Source: Entophlyctis helioformis
Taxonomy: Eukaryota; Chytridiomycota; Chytridiomycetes; Chytridiales; Chytriomycetaceae
Direction: 5' to 3'
DNA: 64,000 bases
Assembly (NCBI GenBank): GCA_025526915.1
Contig: JAHLKH010000034.1
Location: forward strand, 62,001 to 126,000
Part shown: in pieces, positions 1 to 10,500 of the stretch
Layout of the letters: each line of letters begins with the position of its first letter
Numbering within the stretch: the stretch's first letter is position 1
Made by a program: the position numbers and the translations under genes
Notes under the pieces: model-generated
What the model saw: the letters and a program-made list of their open reading frames with translations, nothing else
What the model was told of the DNA's origin: nothing
Databases searched by the model: none

Positions 1-566
1 CAGCCTCGCAATCCACTGTGTGAGCGGCATCGGCCGTGCACCCGTGCTCGTCTGCTGTGCCCTGATCGACGCAGGACTCGACCCGACCGATGCCGTCGAG
101 TTTGTGCGGTCCAAACGCCGTGGCGCTGTCAACCGTGTGCAGCTGTCGTGGCTGCTCGACTCGTCCAAAGGGTTCAAGCGTGCCAAGCCGGCCAAGACTG
201 GATTCGGCATGGGCAGCAAGAGCAAGAGCAGCAGCAGCAGCAGCACTACTAGCAGCACAGCCACTAGCAGCACCAGCAGTGCACCGCAGCAGGCAGTCTC
301 AAGCATGCACCGTCGATGTCGTCGGTCGCATCCAGCTCATCCAAGTCGGGCGGCGGGTTGTTTGGGCTGTTCAAGAAGCCAAAGACATGAGCAGTGTGCT
401 GCGATCGCACGCACATCGTGTACATACATCCTGTGAGACCCAATACAGCATACAAAGTTGTCAACAGCAACAACCAGCAGCAGATCTATTTGTATGGCAC
501 ATTGTCATGCATCCAGTCAAAGGCATGCTGCCGCGCAACGCCGCGTCCACAAAGCTCACAATGCCG
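1..566. repeat. Segmental duplication, copy 1 (PRL/PPR gene junction)
   Basis: This block is nearly identical to 19,882-20,429 and is cut by the left window edge. It carries the C-terminal coding part of a PRL-type phosphatase on the plus strand. On the minus strand it carries the last ~27 codons and stop of the convergent PPR gene. Identity ends abruptly after the shared CACAATGCCG at 566 (20,429 in the other copy). The main internal difference is a serine-codon tract that is 17 bases longer here. The two flanks are unrelated, so this is a duplicated gene-end junction, not a long tandem array. Confidence 0.93.
2..436 (+). CDS. PRL-type (PTP4A-like) phosphatase, 3' end, frameshifted copy
   Basis: The C-terminal part of a protein-tyrosine phosphatase is present; the N-terminus lies outside the window or is missing. 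The P-loop [10 protein letters not shown] (CX5R) starts at base 14 and matches PRL/PTP4A phosphatases, which carry C-V-A-G-L-G-R at this place. Downstream residues follow the intact copy at 19.4-20.3 kb up to a poly-serine tract. That tract is 17 bases longer here, so translation leaves the frame used by the other copy. It ends at 434-436 with an unrelated tail instead of the [11 protein letters not shown] end. The other copy's in-frame stop would be at 388-390. It could be a decayed duplicate or a variant paralog; the missing 5' part prevents a decision. Confidence 0.7.
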   Translation, partial: SLAIHCVSGIGRAPVLVCCALIDAGLDPTDAVEFVRSKRRGAVNRVQLSWLLDSSKGFKRAKPAKTGFGMGSKSKSSSSSSTTSSTATSSTSSAPQQAVSSMHRRCRRSHPAHPSRAAGCLGCSRSQRHEQCAAIARTSCTYIL

Positions 567-1330
567 ACGCTCGTTCATGCGGCATGAGCAGCCGTGCACC
601 ACTACTGGACCCATCGCCCACGTATAAAGCCCTGCCGTCGTGTTGGCCGCTCCCCTCATTCAACAGCAACAATGCGCTTGGCACTTTCAAGAGAAACAAG
701 CCGGCCTCTGGGACTGCACCTTCACCGCTTCAGTCCGCCATGTCACAAGGCGACGACATTGCAGGCGGGATCGAGGGTCGTCGCGTGGGGGTCATTGAGC
801 GTCCCTCCACGCGGCCCACGCCACGCACCAAGCGTCCATGGTGGCGTGTCTTTGCCTCCCGCCACAAAGGTGGGTTCAGCGATGTGTGGTTGGTTGAATG
901 GGGATCGGCATGTTGCCGACTGCTTTGCTGTACAGATGCGGCTGCCCTTGCTGTCCTTGGTGTCCTTGGTGTCTCGCCTGCCATGCCACCGTCGTCTGGT
1001 GCCGCTGACAGCAAGACTGAGCCAATCAAGGAGCCGGGTGAGCATCCGCATTCATTCGTGTCTCCACATCTCGCAGCGTTCCAAAGTCCCTGTAAATGGC
1101 GCTGAACCCATGGCGCGTTCCCAGAGGCAGAGACCGCGGGCGGCTCATACAACTCGGTCGCTACGATTGCTGCTGCTGCTGCTGCCTCGGTGTCCGCTTC
1201 AAGCCTGCCCTAGACTTAGCGGCAGGTTTCTTGCTGTCACAGCCTCTCTTTGGCTCCCATATCCATGAGCAATAAACAGCATGCAGACCATGTGCAGATG
1301 GTGAGTGTCAGTGGTGCCAGCAAACCTTAT
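567..1330. other. Intergenic stretch, no recognised gene
   Basis: This lies between the duplicated gene end and the copia element. A TATAAA at 623-628 precedes an open frame from the ATG at 671-673 to a stop at 1266-1268. That stop is followed directly by AATAAA at 1271-1276. The frame encodes a basic, low-complexity sequence that I cannot match to any family, and the other frames are also open, as expected in GC-rich DNA. I treat it as non-coding; a small gene cannot be excluded. Confidence 0.4.
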
Positions 1331-1578
1331 TGAGTTCGAAGGTTATGAGACGATGGGGGTTGATTGTCTTGAGTGCTGCTATCATGAGCGTGTGCACTCC
1401 GACCCTTTTATTGTAGTCTGTGTGGCGCTCTACGCGCCCTTAGTGCGGGCTCTCCGCCCTTCAACCCTTGCGCCACTTAATGAAGCTTTGCTTGTTTCTT
1501 CTAGTTTGGTGGCGCACATGCCATGTGTATTGTCTCACTTTGAGCATATGTCATCGTGTGCGTCATCGCACGCCAACA
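1331..1578 (-). repeat. Left (3') LTR of the copia element
   Basis: The outer part (GGTTATGAGACGATGGGGG and the following ~50 bases) recurs in the right LTR at about 4,391-4,445. The inner end (TGTCATCGTGTGCGTCATCG) recurs at 4,568-4,587. A TG start at 1,331 and a CA end at 1,578 fit LTR convention. The middle of this LTR (about 1,404-1,545) has no counterpart in the right LTR. Confidence 0.75.
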
Positions 1579-1597
1579 CTCCTCCTCGATGAGCACA

Positions 1598-3425
1598 CTA
1601 TGCACGCGACCTCACACCGAGCTTCTTGATCAGTTTCTTGATGGTTACTTCCGGTGTGGCCTTCGTGAGGATGTCGGCTGGCATGTCTGCGGTAGGCATG
1701 TACTGCAGATCGATTATGCCTCGTTGGATCTGTTCACATATGTAGTGATACCGCACCTCAATGTGCTTGGTCGAGTTGTGCTTGAACCGCTTGGCGTTGG
1801 TGAGCGCGCCTTGATTGTCGTTGTAGAGAACGGTAGGCTTGCTCTGCTTGATTCCGAGTCCGTTGAGAAGTAGTCTGAGCCACACCAGTTCTTGGGCAGC
1901 GCTGCTTGTCGCTTGGAGCTCGGCTTGCACAGTGGACAGGGCGACAGTAGTTTGTTTGCCGCTTTTCCAGGAGATCGCGCCGACACCGAAAGTGAGCGCA
2001 TATCCCGACGTTGACTTGCGGTCTGACCTGTCGCCTGCGTAATCCGAGTCCACGTATCCGACGAGCTTGGGATCGGGTCCGCCGAGTGTGAGCACATGAT
2101 CTGCGGTTCCTTTGAGGTAGCGGAGAATGTGCATGACGTGGATCCAGTGCCGCTTCTGTGGTGCATGCATGTATCTGGAGGCAATGCCGACTGCAGTCGC
2201 AATATCTGGTCGCGTTCCAGTGGCAGCGTACATGAGAGAGCCGACGGCCTCGCGGTATGGCATACTCTTGTCGATGGGTTGGTCGTCCGGCAGTAGATCG
2301 ATGATGGGTGCACTGACTTGCATGGGGACGTAAGACGGAGCGCAGTCTGTCATGCGGAAATGATCGAGGACGTCCCTGATGTAGTGCCCTTGGGAGAGAG
2401 AGATGGTACGATCCTTGCGGTTGCGAGTGACCTTGATATTGAGGATTGTGTCGATGTTGCCCATGTCCTTCATCATGAACACGTCGCTGAGGGTCGTCTT
2501 AGCCTCTTTGATGAGCGTCTTGTTTCCGCTGATGATGAGGATGTCGTCGACGTAGAAGGCGATGATGATGAGATCGTCTCCTTGGCCACGAGTGAAGATA
2601 CAGTCGTCGCCTGGCATGGGCTTGAATTTCATCGAGATCAGCTGTCCACTGAACTTTGAGTACCATTCCAGCGGGGCTTGGCGCAGTCCGTAGAGAGCCT
2701 TCTTGAGCTGGTAGACTCTGTCGGTGCCGTCCTGGAAGCCTTCGGGCTGCTCGATGTAGATCTCCTCCTTCAGGTCGCCATTCAGGAATGCGGTCTGAAC
2801 GTCGAGTTGCTCGATCTCCAGGTCGTGGGATGCGGCAAAGGCGAGCAGGGTCCGCAGCGAGGTGAACCGGAGGACGGGCGCATAGGTCTCATGGAAGTCA
2901 ATGCCGGGGATCTGCAGGAACCCTTGAACGACGAGACGGCCTTTGTACTTGTCGAGAGTGCCGTCCGTGAGGAACTTGATGCGGTAGACCCAACGTGTCC
3001 TGAGCGCCTTGCGTCCTTTCGGAAGCTGGCACAGCTCCAAAGTGTTGTGTGCCATGATGGATTCCCACTCGGCGAGAGTAGCCGCCCGCCACTCGGTGGC
3101 CTGTGGACTGACCATGGCTTGCTTGTATGAGCGAGGGATAGGACCGATGTCGTTGAAGATGGAGGATGCGTCGCTGGATGCGAGCTGGGAAACGAGGGCT
3201 ATTTCAACCACAAAGGCCGAGTGGATGGGGAAGACTGGATAGGCGGCCGGTCGTGGGCTGTAGACGGAGGGAGCTGCATCTTGGGCGGCGGACGGAGGCG
3301 CAGAGCATTGTCGTTTGGACTGCGGCTGCGCGAGTTGGCTATCGGTCTGTTGTTGGGGAACCTCTGTCGAGTCTCGTTGTCTTGCCAGGAGCTTGGCTCT
3401 CGATCTGGTAACGCGATGTAACAGT
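1598..3425 (-). pseudogene. Copia reverse transcriptase and RNase H domains
   Basis: The frame is open from the hairpin-repeat junction near 3,425 to a stop at 1,598. After a low-complexity hinge comes a copia RT domain. It has the W-R-A-A...E-W start, the N-T-W/L-E-L type block, the L-D-V-Q-T-A-F-L-N-G motif with a catalytic Asp, and the active site F-Y-V-D-D-I-L-I. The C-terminal third is an RNase H-like region with G-Y-V-D-S-D-Y-A-G-D, S-T-S-G-Y and a final L-T-K. No stop or frameshift interrupts RT or RNase H, so the copy is fairly young. It is called a pseudogene because the rest of pol upstream is gone. Confidence 0.92.
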
Positions 3426-3431
3426 CAGCCG

Positions 3432-3659
3432 CGATCACGTGACACGCGTGCAACTGGTCGCGCGTCCCACTTGAATCCTGACAGACCACAAGGCGACTTG
3501 CCCCAGTCGTCGCCTTGTGTACTGAAACCCGCCGTCTGTCAGGTACTGCCCGTGCACGTGTCTTTATTACTACGAAGCTATACCAATGAATATCCTTGTG
3601 TACTGAAACCCGCCGTCTGTCAGACCGCCCATCGTCTCGTTGCACATCGTCCTGTTGCA
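3432..3659. repeat. Small palindromic repeat (MITE-like), copy 1
   Basis: This ~228-bp unit is shared with 51,157-51,349. It contains CTGACAGAC...GTCTGTCAG inverted pairs and a hairpin, CACAAGGCGAC (3,486) against GTCGCCTTGTG. A ~30-bp block, TGTACTGAAACCCGCCGTCT, occurs twice, about 81 bp apart. GTGCAAC near the left end pairs with GTTGCAC near the right end. CACGTG occurs at 3,436-3,441 and 3,555-3,560. It sits exactly where copia protease/integrase should be and it supplies the last codons of the gag frame. Confidence 0.8.
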
Positions 3660-4376
3660 ACGTTTCTCGAAGGGGAGGTCGAGATCATCGTCGACGTTTC
3701 CTTTGGCTACAACGAGAGCTTGCGGAGACTTGTTGACAGGCCTCAGGATGCCCATCTTGCTTTCGTACTTCCAGAGCAGAGTGCTGATCTTCTTGACTGT
3801 GACGTCCTCGTCCTTGTCAATCGTGCTGGCTTCGGCGGAGAAGCCTGCATACGTCACTGGGATCTTGTTGATGAGCATCTTGACGATGAGCGTCTTGCGG
3901 ATTGGATATCGGACTTCCTCGAGAAGGGTGCCGATCTCCATCATCTCTTCCCAGAGAGGGTTGCCGCCGTCTACTTGTTTGTACGTCAGACGGTGCAGGC
4001 GATTGTGGAGGTGGACGGGATCGCACTTGGGGTTCCTCAGGTGGCCTTCCTTGATGCTCTCGAGCATTTCGTACGCGGACATGCCTACGACATACGCCGA
4101 CGAGTTGCTGAAGTAGGGAGCCGCTGATTCGATGATCGTGCGGACGTACATCTCGTTGTCGTTGTTGGCAATGATTTCAGGTGACGTCGCGTTGACCACG
4201 TAGGTATACTTGGACTTGCAGTGGTTGATCCATAGCTTCTTTCGATCGAGGAGTCCTTCGAGAAGCTTCGTCCACTGCCCGCGGTTGCTGTAGTCTTCCG
4301 CGAGAATCGCGCGCTTGACATCGTCGACCTTGTAGAAACGGTCGTACATGCTGTCGGAAGTCGCGCCTGGGCTCAT
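3570..4376 (-). pseudogene. Copia gag-like polypeptide, C-terminally replaced
   Basis: The predicted start is the ATG at 4,374-4,376, just inside the right LTR. The product resembles the gag/UBN2-type N-terminal polyprotein of copia elements: an all-helical protein with a Y-K-V-D-D-V start and the typical W-x-x-W/L and L-x-x-I/L-P spacing. I cannot see a CCHC zinc knuckle, which is expected just beyond the break. Around 3,658 the frame passes into the hairpin repeat and stops at 3,570. A second copy of the first ~20 codons lies in inverted orientation on the plus strand at 4,501-4,560. Confidence 0.75.
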
Positions 4377-4560
4377 AACCTGAAAAGCTGAAAGGTTATG
4401 ACGCGATGGGGGGTTGATAATCTTGAGTCCCGCTATCATGAGCGTGTTCACTCAAGACAATCAACCCCCATTGATTCGCAACCTTTCAGCTCTTTAGGTT
4501 ATGAGCCCAGCCGCAACTTCCGACAACATGCACGACCGATTCTATAAGGTCGATGACGTC
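4320..4560. repeat. Imperfect palindrome made of two gag-start/LTR copies
   Basis: The left arm (4,320-4,428) and right arm (4,450-4,560) are inverted copies of the same segment: LTR start, leader and first gag codons. They are separated by a ~21-bp spacer. Each arm is about 110 bp with scattered mismatches. Both arms encode an M-S-P-x-A-T-S-D start, on opposite strands. The right arm replaces the middle of the right LTR (4,383-4,597), whose two ends are still recognisable. Confidence 0.85.
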
Positions 4561-4620
4561 AAGCATGTGTCATCGTGTGCGTCATCGCACGCCAACAAAC
4601 CTTACCCCTGCTCATTCGAG

Positions 4621-6225
4621 TCAGCAGCATGCATGGACGACTTCTGAACAGCGCACTTGCATCAGATTGCCACCAGCAGGTATGTGACCAGCCAGGCCAG
4701 TGTTTCCACTGCGCATCATCGCGCCATGTCCACTCGCTGCCGCGTTGAACCCCGTCAAGCCACTCGAGCCGCTCGTGATGGCGCCGCCTATCCCGCCAAA
4801 GATCCCGCCCCTGCCACTCAATCCTCCCGACGTTGTCTTGGCCCCATTCTGGCTGGCGTCCATCGATCCCTTCTTCCTCTCCGCCTTTCCCTCCACTGCT
4901 GTCACTCGAACCACCACCAATGCCACCACCCACCACCCATCATGCGACGACGACAGTCCCAGCGTCAGCAGTCCCTTGCTCTCGAGTGCCTTGGCCACCA
5001 CACGTTTGTTCTCTGCCGCCATGAAATGCCGCTGACGCTCCTTGGTATGCGTCTGGCGCTCCTGTGCCTCGTGGATCTTCTTGAGCCGCATTCGGACAAG
5101 GTCTTGTCGGAGCCGTTGCTCGCGTTCCAGCTCGCGGCTCTCTTGCTCGAGCCGCTCCTTGCGCTCAATCTGCTGCTGAGTGATGAGCGTCACTCGCCGG
5201 AGCTCGCGCTCAAGACGTCTGTTTTCAGCTTCGAGCGCTGCCGTGTGGTCGGCAAGGTACTTTGCTGCTTTCTGTCCAATCCATGCGAGTGTGAGTGTGA
5301 GTGAGAGTGAGAGTGTGAGACTGGCTGCTGCTGGACACGATCGAGTCCATGGCGCGTACCTCGTGGGCTGCTGACTCCATCGACTTGATCTTGGCCTCGG
5401 CTTCTTTCTGGAGCTTCATGCGTGTCTCGAGCAGCGACCGCTCCTGCTCAGCCATCTTGGAGTCGTGCTCAAACTGCGCTGCCTGCATCTCTTTGCGGAT
5501 CTTGGCCATCTCCGCCTCGTGCTTGGCTCGCCGCGCCATCGTGTCGGACAACTGCATGATCTCGGACTCTTTGGCCGACAACTTCATCTCGAGCTCGATA
5601 ATGCTGTCCTTGAGATCTGTCCAACCCATTTTGTCCAGCAGCACATACCAGATCAGATTGCGCGCATCGAAAACCGCAATCTGCACGCCGGCAACCACTT
5701 ACGGGCTACCTTGGCATGGTTCTCTTCTTCGCGCTTCTTGCGCTTGACAAGAAACATCTCCATGTCCTTCTTGTTGGACTCGGTCAGCAGGTTGATCGCC
5801 TCGAGCTTCTCGCTCTTCTTGGACTCCAGGTACGCAATGTACTCGGTCGTGTCGCGCTGGCACGTCTCGATCTCCTCCCTGTACCAGTCGTTCTCCTTCT
5901 TGCTGCACCATCCATTCGGTCAGTCTGCCGGTCAGTCTCGAGCAGCCAAGCAGCCGCCACAGAAACCAGCTCACTATTTGGCGCATTTGGTCTTGTAGTC
6001 GTTGAGCTCCTCGTCAAGCTTCTCGAGCCGTTTCTTGAGCACGTCTTCGTCGAGATCCTCGATGCGCAGGGGACCGCCATTGCGGCCGCCCTTCTTCATA
6101 ATGTTGCGGATAAAGGCACCGCCTGCCTGTGGCGGCTTGCGTGCCTTGGCTGGCGGTGTGGATGCGCTCGCCGCGCCATTCTTGCCCTTCTTGCCCTGCT
6201 TGGCCAGCGCTGTCCATGGCAGCAC
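4621..6225 (-). CDS. Coiled-coil protein of basal-body/flagellar type (BBOF1/DUF4515-like)
   Basis: There are four exons on the minus strand: 6,225-5,975, 5,902-5,703, 5,616-5,360 and 5,271-4,621. Phases agree and give about 452 residues. The N-terminus is lysine-rich (Q-G-K-K-G-K-N-G), as in basal-body orientation factor proteins. It is followed by long charged coiled coil: E-L-N-D-Y-K-T-K..., then ENDWYREEIE, then an A-K-H-E-A-E-M region. The last ~100 residues are Gly/Ser-rich. The family assignment rests on the N-terminal pattern and coil register only; other cilia-associated coiled-coil proteins are possible. The start may lie in a further upstream exon. The gene is divergent from the 6,382 gene with 156 bp between them. 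A ciliary protein fits a zoosporic fungus. Confidence 0.6.
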
Positions 6226-6381
6226 GGCTGGTCAGTCTGCAGCCTGCATCGTCTTGCGGCTGCCGTGCCCACCGATATCCTCGCCCGTCTCTGCAGACGC
6301 TGGAAGCGAGTCGCCCATTGTCGAGTCGAAATGTCGCGGCAAGGTTCGCGTCCACTTTTGGCTCACCAAACCACACATCAG

Positions 6382-7362
6382 ATGCCGCCAGCCGTCGACG
6401 CATCGCTCAGTCGAGCACCAACGGACACTTTGCCCCGCCCGGTGTTCACCTACGGCTCGCTCATGGCAGACGCCGTGTTTGACCAAGTGGTGAGCCACTC
6501 GTGCGGCCGCCCACTCGCCTGCTCGTCGCCTGCCACCGCCAGCCAGTCAGCCCAGCCGTGCTCGCTCACCACATCCATCGCCTCAAGGTGGGGCCGTTTG
6601 TGTCTGGACGGCCCCGCAAGGTCGAGAAGGCGCTGCTGGCGGGACACATCCGCTACGGCTTGAAGGGCGAGCCGTACCCAGCCATGGTGCCTGCCCCAGC
6701 AACCGACACCACCTCGGCCGTCGAAGGTGTTCTCTGGTTCTTATCCACCAACGATCAAGTCCGAGCACTCGACGCCTTTGAGACTGATGCAAGTGCCCTG
6801 TGCCGTGCTGCATCGGATGGCCGATGTGGCCCATGCACGCCGCAGCTGACGCCATGCCCGCAGATGTACAAACGGGTGACGGTCACTGTCCAGGTTGCAG
6901 AGTCGTGGGGCACTCGCCACGTCGAGGCTGATGTGTATCTATGGAACGGCGATGCAAGCCTGCTGCAGGGGACATGGGACTATGACGACTTTCTCGTCAA
7001 CAGGCTGCCCAGATGGATGCAGGAGGGCTGTGAGTGCCTGCACTCGCCTCGCTGCGTTGAATGGCCTGCGGCAGACCTGCGCTCTGAGACTGCACTGTAT
7101 CTACACTGTTCGTGATGGCATATGCATGCATGCATGGCTTGCTGGCAGACCTGCTGGCGAGCTGTGTGGCATTGCAGCTGCCGGCATGATCGTCAGCTTG
7201 GGGGCCACCCAACAGACTCTTGCTGCCGAATGAACAGTCCTGGACCTGATGGTCTCCTTCATTGAAACCAAGGTGCGCGTCCAGCATCACGGCCATGCAC
7301 ACATGCTCAGCATTGCTGATACGGACGAGTGTCTGGCAGCAGCCACTGCCGGCCATGGATAG
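6382..7362 (+). CDS. Gamma-glutamylcyclotransferase-like (AIG2-like) protein
   Basis: Exons 6,382-6,489, 6,543-6,788, 6,864-7,029 and 7,238-7,362 join in frame to about 214 residues. The intron at 6,789-6,863 must start with GC (GCAAGT...CAG) to keep the frame. The product has the AIG2/GGCT fold signature: FTYGSLM near residue 22 (substrate loop Y-G-S-L), Y-P-A-M-V-P, V-E-G-V-L-W and A-L-D-A-F-E. The last of these carries the glutamate that is catalytic in this superfamily. Y-K-R-V-T-V-T-V follows. Members cyclise gamma-glutamyl amines or peptides to 5-oxoproline, but many fungal members are uncharacterised. The last exon encodes a 41-residue tail with no family match. Confidence 0.85.
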
Positions 7363-7423
7363 TCGGACTGATCAGAACGTTTGTCTGGCTGTCCACCCTC
7401 AGCTGCAGGCGATGTGCCGACTT

Positions 7424-7516
7424 GCCGTTGTCAAGCAGCGTCTTGCAGACAGACGGCGTCAGCGCCGTGCGCTTCTCGTTCTTCTTGGTTTCTGCACGCA
7501 GCCAGAGGTGGACCAT
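7424..7516 (-). pseudogene. Orphan N-terminal piece of saccharopine dehydrogenase
   Basis: Thirty-one codons on the minus strand begin MVHLWLRAETKKNEKRTALT. This is the characteristic N-terminus of fungal saccharopine dehydrogenase (NAD+, L-lysine-forming; LYS1), the last step of alpha-aminoadipate lysine synthesis. The match ends at D-N-G, next to a GCAAGT that could be a GC-type donor. Nothing that resembles the rest of the ~370-residue enzyme follows: the next sequence is the last exon of the opposite-strand AIG2-like gene. I read it as a broken gene or a rearrangement breakpoint. Confidence 0.65.
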
Positions 7517-10500
7517 GTTGACGGCTGCAAAGTAGAGTGGACAGCCGGTTGGTCAGCCAGCCATCCATCCATCCCATCCAGCCAACCAGCCCCATCCAAG
7601 TGTTGCTGGTCAAGCCGCAGCACAAGAGCGCCGCCATCAGCTCACAATCTGCTCAATCTGGAAGACTCGGAAAAGTGTCTCGAAACCACACAAGATTCAT
7701 TTCAAGTCCCAAATGCGCGACAGGAGACAAACAAGAGCCAGACCAGTCCCCCCAAAAGCAGAGCCCAGAGGGCCATAGCAGTATGTCGGTGACGAGCTCG
7801 AGGCAAGTGCTACATAGAAAAAGCCTATTGCCCTTCACCATTTTGATGTGGGTTGGGTTGGGGGGAGCAGTGCCAGTCATGCATAACAAGACCAGAGAGC
7901 AAGGCAACCAGCGAGCAAGGCAGCAGGAGTGGTTAGAGGACATGCATGCAGAAGGAGTGGCTTGCTTGGTTGCTTGCTTGACGGCCTGGGTCAGTGGTCC
8001 TAGTCCATGATGGTGTTGCTCCTCAGCAGCCATGTGTGCTTGCTGGTGATGGCAGTTGGCCGTGTATCTTGGGGCGGATGAGCCAGAGTCGCGGATAGCC
8101 GTGCTGATGGAGGCGAGAGGGGTGATGGGCGACATTGACGCGCGGTGGATGCTGTGTCGTTGCAGGCGAGAAGGCAGATGCCAGGCTGCTTGTGGTGGAA
8201 ACAGAGTGTCGGTCGGTGGCGTGGCTGGAGCTCGAGGCATTGCTGCTTCATGTTGCTGGGTGCTTGTGGAGTTGGAGATGACGGCATGGCTCAGGGCAGA
8301 GGCTGGTGCTGAGCAAGAGCTGCTGCGCGAGTCTGGCGTTGTGTCACTGGCAGGATGCCTGGCAGGTGGCTGAGACGAGACAAGATTCAAGTTGTGACGA
8401 AGCAAGAGCACAGGCGGGCGGCTGGCTGCCTTTTAAGCGCAGCAACAACTAGAGCGCAGCAACAATGAGCGCAGTCGGGTGCCGAGCGGTTGTGGGTTTG
8501 TGTTTGCAGCCGATGGCGTGCTCGCACCCGATCCGCCCGCCCACACCTCCGCCATGCCCTCCAGCCTGCCTGCATCCGACCCCCCTCGCAGCCTGCCATG
8601 CCAGCCGGCGGCACGTTGTCGGGGTTGGCCAATGCATGTCGGACGGTTGACCAAGAGGCACCAATTGACACGTGGAAAGACGCGTCGGATGCGAGCGCGT
8701 CGCCAACGCGAACGCGACAGGTTGCTCGGCAACAGATGGGCGGCCGAGAGAGCGACGGCAACAAAGAGCGAGCAGCCAGGCAAGGGTCGGCAGACATGGA
8801 CAGTGCACGCAAGGCTGGCTGTATGCACCGGTCGCATGCCTTCCATCTGCAGCAAGCCAGGCTCTTATCGCTTGCCATCTGACTGACTTGCTGGTCTGCC
8901 AAGTGCTGCATGATGGCTGCGGTTCAGTGCGAGCAGGGCAGACGAGACACGACGGGGGCTGTGCTGCGGGGCGGAGGGGCGGAGGGGCGGCGTGCCGGCT
9001 GCTTCCGCTCCGACATGTGACTGAGCATGCACTCTGACTGGCTGCGCTCTGGCTGGCTGCCTCCTCTGCCGTGCCTCCATGGCCTCCGAGCAGTTTAGGT
9101 GTCTCTGCATCTGTCTGGCTCCTTCTGCTGCGTCTCTCTACGCCTCTCGTCTCTCGTCTCTCGTCTCTCGTCTCTCGTCTCTCGTCTCTTGCCTCGTCCT
9201 CTGCACCAACACTGGCCACAGACTGTCCACGACTGCTTGGCAGCCAGGAAGGGCACGATGGAGCAGGCACAGGCAGTGTCGGCCGCTGCAACAAGGAACA
9301 GCAAGAAGCCTGCGGCTGACTGGCCATTCCATCGAGCACCAACACACGCCGTCAGCCTGTCTCCTCCAGTCTCGTCCAGTCTCGTCCAGTCTCGCGTGTC
9401 TGGCGATCAGCCTTGTCCATCTTGCTGTCGCTCATTCGTCCCAATGCCGCTCCATTGGCCGGCTGCTGGCCCATGCATCCCGTTTGCATCCACACTCACA
9501 CCTCACCGCCCAGTCTTGTCTGCTTGCCGTCCGACACACAGCCCTTGCCCGCCACTCCGTCTCGGTGACCACCCAGCCGTCTCATGCGTCCACTCCATAT
9601 GCAACAGGACTCGACGCGCTGCCCTGCTTGCGCTGTGGATCATCCTCCTCGCATCTGCTGCTGGATCGGATCATTCATTGTGCATGGCTCATTGCAGGAT
9701 GCAGTCCCATTGCTCCGTCACCGTCGTAATGTGCATTCCCCACCCCGTCTGCCTCACCAAGACCGTCGATCGTTTGTTGATTGTCAAGAACACCGATCAT
9801 CCATCGGCTGTGAGTGAATGGCGCACAATGCACAGTTGGCAAGGTGCGCCAACGGGACTGCGGTGGTTGGCCATGCAGATCTCATTTGTGCCTGCTGAAG
9901 CACATTGTTTGCATTGCCGGTGCTGTCTTGCCTGTAAGCTGTCCTTGTCCATAAAGCCGCTGTCTCATTTCCATCATTGGCTTTGAGCAAGTGCAGAGCC
10001 GTCTCGTATGCCATGTGCTGCATGTGTTTGCCTTGATGGGCAGCGTGCTGATGGCAGAGACCGTTGGTCTGAAGAGTGCACAGAGGCAGCCAAGATCACG
10101 CGACGTGGCTGCATCGTGGCTGCATCTGGTCGCATGGCACGCCGCCTTGGATCTGCTGGATCTGCGCGTTGTCTCTGCTGTCTGTTTGTGCATCCAAGAG
10201 TCGCGACACACTTTGCCAACCTTCCATCTCGTCTCGTTCAGCCAACTGGTCGCGCAGGAGATTGCAATGGCACCGCTGTGCGTTTGGATTGTCGCCGATG
10301 CTCTTCCCAAGGCAAGCCACACAACGACTGACACTGCTGCATGCATGCCCTCGTCGCTTGCCCTGCTGCTGTGCCAGGTTGGTCTGGACGAGATGCAGCC
10401 GCTCTCATGTCCTTGCCGAATGCTTCTTGCAGTCGCTCAGAGCCGCATGCCCTGGTTAGCTGCATTGGAGAATGTGGCTACGGGCGAGCCGTGCAGCCTG

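Larger units (their letters stand above)
1331..4597 (-). mobile_element. Deleted Ty1/copia-type LTR retrotransposon
   Basis: A minus-strand element has a gag-like frame at its right (5') side and a reverse transcriptase/RNase H frame at its left (3') side. Protease and most or all of integrase are missing. Their place is taken by a ~230-bp hairpin repeat at 3,432-3,659. The left LTR is at about 1,331-1,578 and a rearranged right LTR at about 4,383-4,597. AAACCTTA occurs at 1,322-1,329 and again at 4,597-4,604 and may be the target-site duplication, though it is longer than the usual 5 bp. The order RT then RNase H, with integrase expected upstream, is the copia arrangement. The element is non-autonomous as it stands. 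Confidence 0.9.

Noticed and set aside
1598..4451. Copia element as a complete autonomous element
   Set aside because: Protease and integrase regions are missing and one LTR is rearranged.
7653..8411. 252-codon minus-strand frame
   Set aside because: No motif, biased composition and no splice or 3' signals; the opposite strand is equally open.
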